Notes under the pieces: model-generated
Databases searched by the model: none
Told to the model about the DNA's origin: nothing
The model's input: only the letters and a program-made list of their open reading frames with translations
NCBI RefSeq assembly: GCF_051622035.1
Contig: NC_135357.1
Coordinates: 33,460,191 to 33,524,190, forward strand
Origin: Arctopsyche grandis
Taxonomy: Eukaryota > Arthropoda > Insecta > Trichoptera > Hydropsychidae
DNA: 64,000 nt
Direction: 5' to 3'
Made by a program: the position numbers and the translations under genes
Shown here: positions 57,081-64,000 of the stretch, one piece after another
Layout of the letters: every line of letters begins with the position of its first letter
How positions within the stretch are numbered: the stretch's first letter is position 1

Positions 57081-57509
57081 TCGAAAGCGAAGTAAGAAGA
57101 GGTTGGTAAAAATGACTTTCAATCCGTATTTAAACATAAACTGATACATAGTGTCGTTTAGTATTTCGTACGTGATTTTTATAGCATATAAACGTAAATA
57201 ACGCAAATAAACTTTCTAAAAATCAATTCAGAAACACACTGTCACATCAAATCGCAGTTACCGTAAGAACATTTCGCAAAATATATACATATCTATATAT
57301 GTACATATATAAAAGACATAAATATGCATATTGTGAATTCTTCAATGGCAATAATATAGTCTGTGTTTTTCTTGCAAGATGAAATCCTCCTCCATCACTT
57401 ATGTACGTACACTCCACATAACAGGGTGTGTGAAAAGTACCATCAAGTATGCAAAAAGACTTTTTTATTTCACTTAAAACAAGCACCTATGTATATTACA
57501 TATGAGTAT

Positions 57510-57910
57510 ACATTGTCACGCTCCCTCAGCCACTAAACTGAGAGCACCTTTAGAGGACACAGTGTCGTTAATTAATTCCAGTCCCGAACCGGAACCAGGC
57601 CGTCAAAGGAACCTCCGAGGCTAATTCACACAGGGAAGTAGTGGGGGGGGGGAGGGGTTACAGGACATGCTTATAAATAATTATTCGAGGGTGTGACCTG
57701 TGACCTGAGAAATTGCTCTCGCCTGCCAGCGTCTTAATTAACGACAAAGTCAACCCTTAATCTTCCGCTTAATCATCCGCACATATTTACGAGAATGAGT
57801 TCCTGGCATACGATCAAAGTCTACGCTGCATTCTACAATTACAGAATAACAGCCCGAATCCGTCTCATTGTTAATTTGTAGTGACGTCATTAGGTAAATA
57901 TTGTGACATA
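57510..57910. promoter_or_regulatory. Non-repetitive stretch with a nuclear-receptor DR1 site
   Basis: TGACCTGTGACCT (57694-57706) is a perfect direct repeat of AGGTCA with a 1-nt spacer on the minus strand, the DR1 type bound by HNF4 or USP heterodimers. TTAATTAATT homeobox-type cores and TATAAATAATTATT are nearby. It could be an enhancer; the function is inferred from motifs only. Confidence 0.3.
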
Positions 57911-57914
57911 TGAT

Positions 57915-59200
57915 ATAAAAAAGATTTTTCGATTTAAGCTTTAAGAAGTTTGTTCATATAAATGTAAATTTAATTCCAATAGTGCACGAAAAGAAAAACC
58001 CAAAATTTAATCTTAATTGTACTTCAGGTACTTTATGAATTATCATTGTATTCATCACCGAGAAGATTATTAAACCTTTATTTTATTTTATTAATTGAAA
58101 AATCAACAGACAGGATGTACATAGATATGTATAAAAAAACAAATAGTAAATAAATAATATATATAACATCCGAGTCCAATAATAGATTTTTACAAAAATG
58201 AAAAAGATAAATATAAGGAAAACAAATTAAAAAGTAAAGAATAAAGGCATGACAAAATATGTAGAACATTGCATAATTAAACTATAGTATTAAAATATTT
58301 GGAAAAGGTTATAAAATAGAATATAAGAAGAAATTGAAATTTACAAATATAAAACAAATGAAAAAGGTAAATACAAAATAAACAAATGAAAAGGAAAAGA
58401 ATGAAAGCTATAATATGAATTAAATAGCACATTACATAAACATGTCGTTCTGAAAACAGTCAACAATATTCGAACAAAACCTTAATCGTACAGAATATTT
58501 AAGGCTCTTGTAGAAAAAGACAATTGCTCACAAGCTGACGTTATTTTAAATATAATAGGTCAAAAATAATTTTTTTGAGATATTTTTCCTATTATGCTGT
58601 ACATTAACATTAGAATAATATAATACTTTAATTACTATCAAAAATAAAATAAAACTGTAAAATAGAAAATGATCGATTGATCAGTAGCTACTAAAATATA
58701 TATAAGATGTATTGTGAATTTAATAATTTAGTAATAATAAAAAGCATTTAAAAATCAATAAAAAATATATAAGACGGCTAAGTTTTAAGTTCTTGGATTT
58801 TTTGATCTTCTTTCATTTCTCGGTCAAACATTCGAACAATTAGAAAGCCTTCATTGGCTGATGGACTTTTATAAATTATATTTTTGAAAAATTGAACAAT
58901 GGAAATCTTCAACCATAGGAGAAAAATAAAGATATTTAAAACAGAAGTGATTAGTTCTATAAAAGCCTTCGAAGCTAAAATATAAAAGTCGTAAGAGTGC
59001 TAAAAAAGTCTAAGGATGAAAAAAGTGCTTTGGTAAAAAACATTTTTGAAAATTATTAATTACTCATCATAGGAAGCTTTTGGAGCAATATATAAAATGA
59101 TCGTAATATAAAAATACTCCTAAGTATACCTTGAATAATTCTAAAACTGACAATTTGGAAAATAGCATTTGGCAAAACAACAACAAAAAATTCAAAAGTA
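57915..59200. other. Intergenic AT-rich sequence
   Basis: No gene is recognised. A block at 58600-58760 (GAAAATGATCG, TTGATCAGTAGCTA) resembles 39170-39260, showing another two-copy repeat. Confidence 0.45.
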
Positions 59201-59204
59201 ACAA

Positions 59205-59570
59205 GCAAAAGCTTCTTATTAATTTAAGTAAAAAAACTTGTTATGTTTCCGCTCTCTTTCTGTTAAAAGCTCCCATACTTAAAAGCTCCCATTTTATTTG
59301 CTCAGCCCAAGCTTATTGCTCGCCTACTTGTAAAAGCTCCCAATTGAAAAGTATCACATTTTAAAAATGTTCCCATCTTAACAACTAAAATTTTCCCGTT
59401 TTGAAAAGCTCACAAATCGGAAAGCTTTTAAGTTACAATCAAAATCTCCTCATTTATTAAAGAAAAAAACTCGTTTTGTTTTCGTTCTCTCTCTGTTAAA
59501 AAAATCATGTTCCCATACGTAAAAGCTCAGATTTTTCAAAACTCCCTTTCTATAGCCCAACACTATGTAG
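59205..59570 (+). repeat. Degenerate AAAAGCTCCCATTTT repeats
   Basis: At least seven degenerate units (TTAAAAGCTCCCATACTT, TTGTAAAAGCTCCCAATT, GAAAAGCTCACAAAT) and a two-fold larger repeat (CTCTTTCTGTTAAA / CTCTCTCTGTTAAA) are visible. The spacing is irregular. Confidence 0.6.
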
Positions 59571-59574
59571 TTAA

Positions 59575-60525
59575 TGTTCAGGGTTGCTCGGGCGGGAAAA
59601 TGTCGGAATAAGGCCATTTTAAAACCTATCTATGGTCTAAGTTGTAGTACCATGAAATATGAAATGGTATACCAAATGTTCTGGTTAAAAATTGAAAAAA
59701 AAAAAATTCATATAAAAAAGAAATACAAAGAAGTCTTTCCTCAAATGTACTAGATCGGTTTTATAAGGAGCTTGTTATTTTGACACTCCAAAGAATGCGT
59801 TTTGAAACAGTATGAGCTGTCGTTTATAAGCATTTATCTATTGAGAATTTGAGGTTACTTCAATTTGAGGCTATACTTTTATAAGTTTATTCAGAGGCTA
59901 TTGATTTTGAGGGTCCACAGTTGGAGCTTGGGATTGTTCGGCCTGGAGATCTACTAAATTGGAGATCAAAAGTTCGACTTGGACACCGGCAATTCGTCGA
60001 TGGGCCCTTTGAATTATAAAACGGCACGGACGCCGGTGGACTTTCGACCTTTGAATATTAATTGTGTCCATCCAAGTTGGCTTAAGTGCTTTCGGTCGCC
60101 AGTTGGGTCTCCTCTCCGATGACAAATTGCAGCTGACGGTGAAATTTGGTGGCGAAAACTGCTTAATTATAGACAATTACAACTTGTAATGCGATCTTCG
60201 TGAAAGGCTGATTTCTCCGAATCATGCCCGAGCTTAAACGAACTTTGAAAATCACACCGTTTGATTGAACAGAGTGGTGTAACGAATGACGCGAGGAAAT
60301 TTTGTCGTAAGAGGTTGTGATGGAGAACTCTCGAGACGAAATTATTTTATTGTGAAATTTCTCGAGAATATTTTATTATGAAAATTCGAGATTCTCGTTT
60401 ATTAGAATCTCGAAAATATCGGGAATATTTTAAATTTATCACTGCATGCTTTTGTTCAATAAACTGATTGATTTATACTTGTTAACTAGTATATAATTTT
60501 GTGTGAAATTTTTAGTATAATATAT
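59575..60525. other. Intergenic sequence with one unassigned open frame
   Basis: A 92-codon frame on the minus strand (59898-60176) has average composition but no recognisable family. I do not support it as a gene. Confidence 0.35.
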
Positions 60526-62149
60526 TGAAGAGTATTCAGAGGTAAGTGGAGTCAGGTCGAGGTACAAGAAAACACGTAGGCAGGTTCCAAGTCTTTATTA
60601 GCTGCTCGTCAGGTGGAGGCCAGGATCCGAATGCCACCGTGGTTGTTGTTGTGGCTGCGTTTTAACGATAGTTTATAGGGAGTGCCACTCCCTTAACCTA
60701 TCCATCGAACGTGTTGTATGGGATCGGACTCTCGGTGATGTTTGTGGTGCGGGCTGGCGGCTGCTCGCTTGTGGGGTGTTTGTCGATCTGGAACACTAAG
60801 CAAAATTAGTGCAACATCTGTGGGATACTGTCGGGGTTAGTGTGTTAGTGGGTGGTTAACGGGTATGGACCGTTTGGAGGTGGTTGAGTCTGGTTAATTA
60901 AATTGGGTGCTATTTTAGCCTATACCCATCTTCAGAATGTCGATGGGTCTTTGATTGGACGTGAGTTTGGTCACACTGAGGGAATTGATCAGGGGATTGT
61001 CTATTTTGCCGAGAGACTTGAAGTAGTTCACGGCAAGTTTGTGTATGTGTTTGTCGAGGTAGTCAATGCTTAGGTCATTGTGAATTATAGTGTTTCTTGT
61101 GTACCAGTCGTAGTTGCCCGTGGCTCGCAAGAATTTGTTTTGAATTGTCTGTAGTCTGAGTATGGATCTGTTGGAGATGGTAGTGTGAGCCCACACGGGG
61201 CTCGCGTACGTGATTTGTGGGCGGATGATGGATTTATACAGCAAGCACTTGTTTTTAAGCGAGAGCTTGCTGTTTGGTTTGCATAGTGGGTAAAGCTTTG
61301 ACGCAACTGCCCTAGCTTTACGCACCGCGTTAGTGATGTGGGGTCTCCAGGTTAATTTGCGGTCGATTATTACCCCCAGGTAGCGGGTAGACGTGGTCCA
61401 GTTGACTGGTTTGTCGTTTATAATGACTGGCTTGGCTGGTTTGCACCGTTTTTTACGTCTGGAGAAGAATATTGCCTGACTTTTATCCGGGTTGATTTTC
61501 ATCAGCCATTTATCGTACCACGCTACCAGTTGGTCCGAGTACTTCTGGAGGGCGAGCGAGACTCCCTTGGGGCCGACGGAGCTCGCTAAGATGGCCGTGT
61601 CGTCGGCGTACTGTGCGATGTTTGTGTACCTATGTGTTGGAGTGGGTATGTCGTGTGTGTAAAGGTTGAATAGCGTGGGGCCGAGGATGGAGCCTTGGGG
61701 TACCCCAGCGGAGATGCCTCGCTGAGTTGATATGCGGTCCTTGAGTTTGACCTGAAATCTCCTTTCTCTTAGGAAGGATGCGATAGAACGTATTGAGTGG
61801 GGGGTGATGTTGGCGGCAATCATTTTGTAAAGGAGGCCAGAGTGCCAGACTTTATCGAAGGCTTTGGAAATGTCTAGGAAGATTGCTCCAGTAGACATGT
61901 TGTGGTCGAAACCGTCTATAACGGTTTCAACAACTCTGTGAATCTGGTGAACGGCAGAGTATTGGGGCCACCGTTCGAGAGCGCACCATACTTATAAATA
62001 CTCAGCGCTCAGCGCATACACGTATTACATGTGTATAGTCATTGGTCAAGGAGTCTGGCGCAGCCATTGGCCGCAACGTCCGACTCCACCATTGGTCGGC
62101 GTCACCATGACGTCACCGGTCTACGGGCGTCTCTCTTAATAACTTTACA
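60526..62149 (-). mobile_element. Retroelement unit: LTR-like promoter fused to a truncated Jockey-like RT
   Basis: On the minus strand the segment begins TGTAAAG and ends CTTCA, with ATAT on both sides. The first 160 bp hold three CCAAT boxes and TATTTATAAGTATGG. The RT frame follows, then a 3' UTR with the palindrome GGGAGTGGCACTCCC and AATAAAGACTTGG. I cannot tell whether this is one element or a 5'-truncated LINE nested in a solo LTR. The AT-rich 4-bp flanks are weak evidence. Confidence 0.45.
60915..61986 (-). CDS. Jockey-clade reverse transcriptase, 5'-truncated
   Basis: A continuous frame on the minus strand from about 61980 (QYSAVHQIHRVVETVIDGF, before the first Met at 61898) to a stop at 60915. 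RT core motifs are all present: FLDISKAFDKVWH, GVPQGSILGPTLFNLY, QYADDTAILA (catalytic YADD), KINPDKSQAIFF and YLGVIIDRKLTW. A Jockey-type C-terminal domain follows. The endonuclease and ORF1 are absent. It has no internal stops, so the insertion is fairly young. It is a truncated non-LTR retroelement in the same orientation as the adjacent protease pseudogene, whose 3' part it replaces. Confidence 0.9.
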
Positions 62150-62373
62150 ATATTATGAATATATGCAAAACACGGGCAAAGCCGGACAGCACAACTAAGA
62201 ATTTTATAAAATGCTTTATTTCTATTTTTATTTAAACCATCATATCTGGGCGCGACCTGAATCTTGTCATTCTAAAATAATGAAATGAAGGCTTTCATCA
62301 CGAGTTTGTGTATTTGTAAAACAGATGAATTGAAGAATAAAATATTTTACGTCAGATTTTTCCATATGTGTAC

Positions 62374-62971
62374 GTCATTTTGCTATCGATCTCATTGTCC
62401 CAATCTCTATAATATTTGCCTGCAGCCACTGCATAATCCAATACATTCTGGATCACTCCACCGATTTCGAAACAATGAGCAGCTTAATTTGAAATTTAAA
62501 AACAATCATTATAACTGTGCGATTTTTTATTGAGTGTTAAGTAAATAAACTGCGTACCGCTGATGACTAGATTTCTGCTGATAATTGTTCCACCGCAAAT
62601 TAGAGTCATAGCAAAATTTCTTGTAGCATTTTAATAGATACCGACGTGCCAAGGCGTGTCACCTAAAACCGCCTCTTGGCCACCTAATATATTTCCAGCA
62701 CCTTAAACTATCTGGCCACAATCTATCAAAAAACATACATATATGTAAAAAACTTTCAAATGTGTCTAAAAATTACGGTGAAATTAAGCAATACCTGGTT
62801 TGCATTTTGGAGTATTACTGTTCCATGCGCCATTCTTGCAAGTTAATACTTTCAATTTATGTTCCAAAGTGGGTACATGGTAACTTTTGCACGATGTGGT
62901 GACAGTTGTTTCAACTGGCAATATTCCATTGCAATCAATAAGTTCACCTTTATATATGCATTTGAAGTCAA
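62374..62971 (-). pseudogene. modSP-like sushi/serine protease, internal exons with two stops
   Basis: Three exons with intact splice sites join in phase. The first, 62795-62971, is a sushi/CCP-like module (CNGILPVETTVTTSCKSYH, VLTCKNGAWNSNTPKCKP). The second, 62558-62722, holds the linker Cys (DCGQIV), the activation region (NILGGQEAVLGDTPWHVGIY) and LICGGTIISRNLVISA. The third, 62374-62482, holds the catalytic His (AAHCFEIGGV) and VAAGKYYRDWDNEID. The arrangement matches insect modular serine proteases that start the Toll/melanisation cascade. TAA codons interrupt the frame at 62703-62705 and 62631-62633, each one base from a Lys codon. A fourth piece (IQVAPRYDGLNKN, about 62237-62271) is out of phase and then lost. 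Exons with the catalytic Asp and Ser are absent before the retroelement. It is probably a decaying duplicate; sequence error in both codons is less likely. Confidence 0.8.
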
Positions 62972-63049
62972 CTGCATATATATATGTACATATGTATATA
63001 ATTAATATTGTAAAAGCATTGGACATGTTTTCATCAACCAGAAACACTT

Positions 63050-63885
63050 CCTTTCAAATTCACACTTGCTATATATACATATATATTACATATATAAGAA
63101 TATTTTTAATAAAATTCAATCTTGAAAAATTGCTCGCTGGAATCTGATACCATTATAATTGTGACATTGCATTAGTCATGGATTTGAATTCCGAAAAATG
63201 GATGCAAATCTTCAGACACGAAATACAAGTACGTATATACACTAATACGAGCCCGCAATGGACCGTTTATTGAAACCATCACATAATACAGTCATGGAAT
63301 GGTAATTAAAATGGCGCTCGCTCGGAACGACAAAATTTATACGAAAATATCACGGTTTAACCGCATTTTTCTCCTGATCTAATTGCGAGATGAGTTTTTG
63401 CAGACGTTCGAAATGCGAATGCAAAAAAAAAGGCTAATAATCGGATATATGTTGGGTAACCTTTTGGCTCGTGTACCCATTTGGACATACATATGTACGT
63501 ATGTAATGTGCAATTTTGGCATTTTTAAATAATAACAATAATGACGATGTTATGGAAGCCGTATAATCTTCATCAGTAAGGTATTTGTGTAAATAAGTTG
63601 ATTGGTTAATTTTGTATTAGGAAATATTATAGCGAATTTAATGAAAGTTTGATGTTGACTGAAATCCATCTAAACATGTATAACTTTTACAGTAGATAAT
63701 TTTAAATGTTTTTTTTTTCAAAGAAAACTTCCTTACGCACGGTAGAGTGATTCGGAACTCCTTTTTGAGAATAACCATTCACGGCTTACTTGTGTCTTAT
63801 CCGGTGTTTATTGTGCATATTGTTTGTATAATACATGATAATGTAAAGATGCTATGTTATACATATATACTACGGTAAAATAAAA
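63050..63885. other. Upstream of the protease fragment; no gene recognised
   Basis: AT-rich sequence with no convincing further sushi or LDLa exon on the minus strand. Confidence 0.4.
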
Positions 63886-63894
63886 ATATGCTGA

Positions 63895-64000
63895 AAGTTA
63901 ATATATTATTTTTATTTATATTTTTACATAAATAATATACCAGGAAGGCTTGACAGGAAGACACCAATGCACCTTCCTGTACAATTAATTACAAACAATG
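63895..64000 (-). repeat. SINE 3' end, cut by the window edge
   Basis: The inverted tail and hairpin TACCAGGAAGGCTTGACAGG...CAATGCACCTTCCTG, then the start of the body (ACAATTAATTACAAACAATG), run off the end. Confidence 0.85.

Overview
The window looks like AT-rich euchromatin from an insect. The main evidence is a complete, intron-split gene of the yellow/major-royal-jelly family (found chiefly in insects), a Tret1-like sugar transporter, small 70-100 bp introns, and a dense load of insect-type transposons and tRNA-derived SINEs. The order cannot be fixed from sequence alone. No operons, CRISPR arrays, rRNA or free-standing tRNA genes were seen.

Host genes. (1) 6745-7982 (+): a six-exon gene for an MRGBP/Eaf7-type subunit of the NuA4/TIP60 acetyltransferase complex. 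(2) 8268-12571 (-): a ten-exon yellow-family gene, convergent with MRGBP, with overlapping 3' ends likely. (3) 16967-21400 (+): a nine-exon MFS sugar transporter of 483 residues. (4) 62374-62971 (-): three consecutive exons of a modSP-like sushi plus trypsin-like serine protease, with two in-frame TAA codons and lost 3' exons, so probably a pseudogene. The three intact models join in frame across every intron.

The rest is a layered repeat landscape. Non-LTR tails lie at 12.7-13.2, 15.1-15.8, 28.9-29.5, 30.5-31.2, 32.6-33.5 and 60.9-62.0 kb. One tRNA-headed SINE family is present in about 15 copies. Four solo LTRs of one family lie at 4.3, 36.7, 41.1 and 47.5 kb. There is an IS630/Tc1-mariner-type transposase wreck at 27.1-28.6 kb, and many small DNA elements whose target duplications can be read: 9-bp (Mutator-like), 8-bp (hAT-like) and TTAA (piggyBac-like).

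The most interesting observations are: (a) a LINE/SINE 3' hairpin whose loop is conserved while the stem has been exchanged between families; (b) two loci where hAT-like miniature elements sit end to end, each sharing its 8-bp target duplication with the next; (c) a dispersed block of about 150 bp, four copies, with a conserved 18-codon ATG reading frame followed by a possible splice donor; (d) a SINE plus 220 bp of its downstream flank copied 3 kb away in inverted orientation with an A-rich end; (e) a tail-to-tail SINE dimer amplified into a roughly 400-bp tandem array with an LTR inserted in a hairpin loop; (f) several near-perfect short palindromes.
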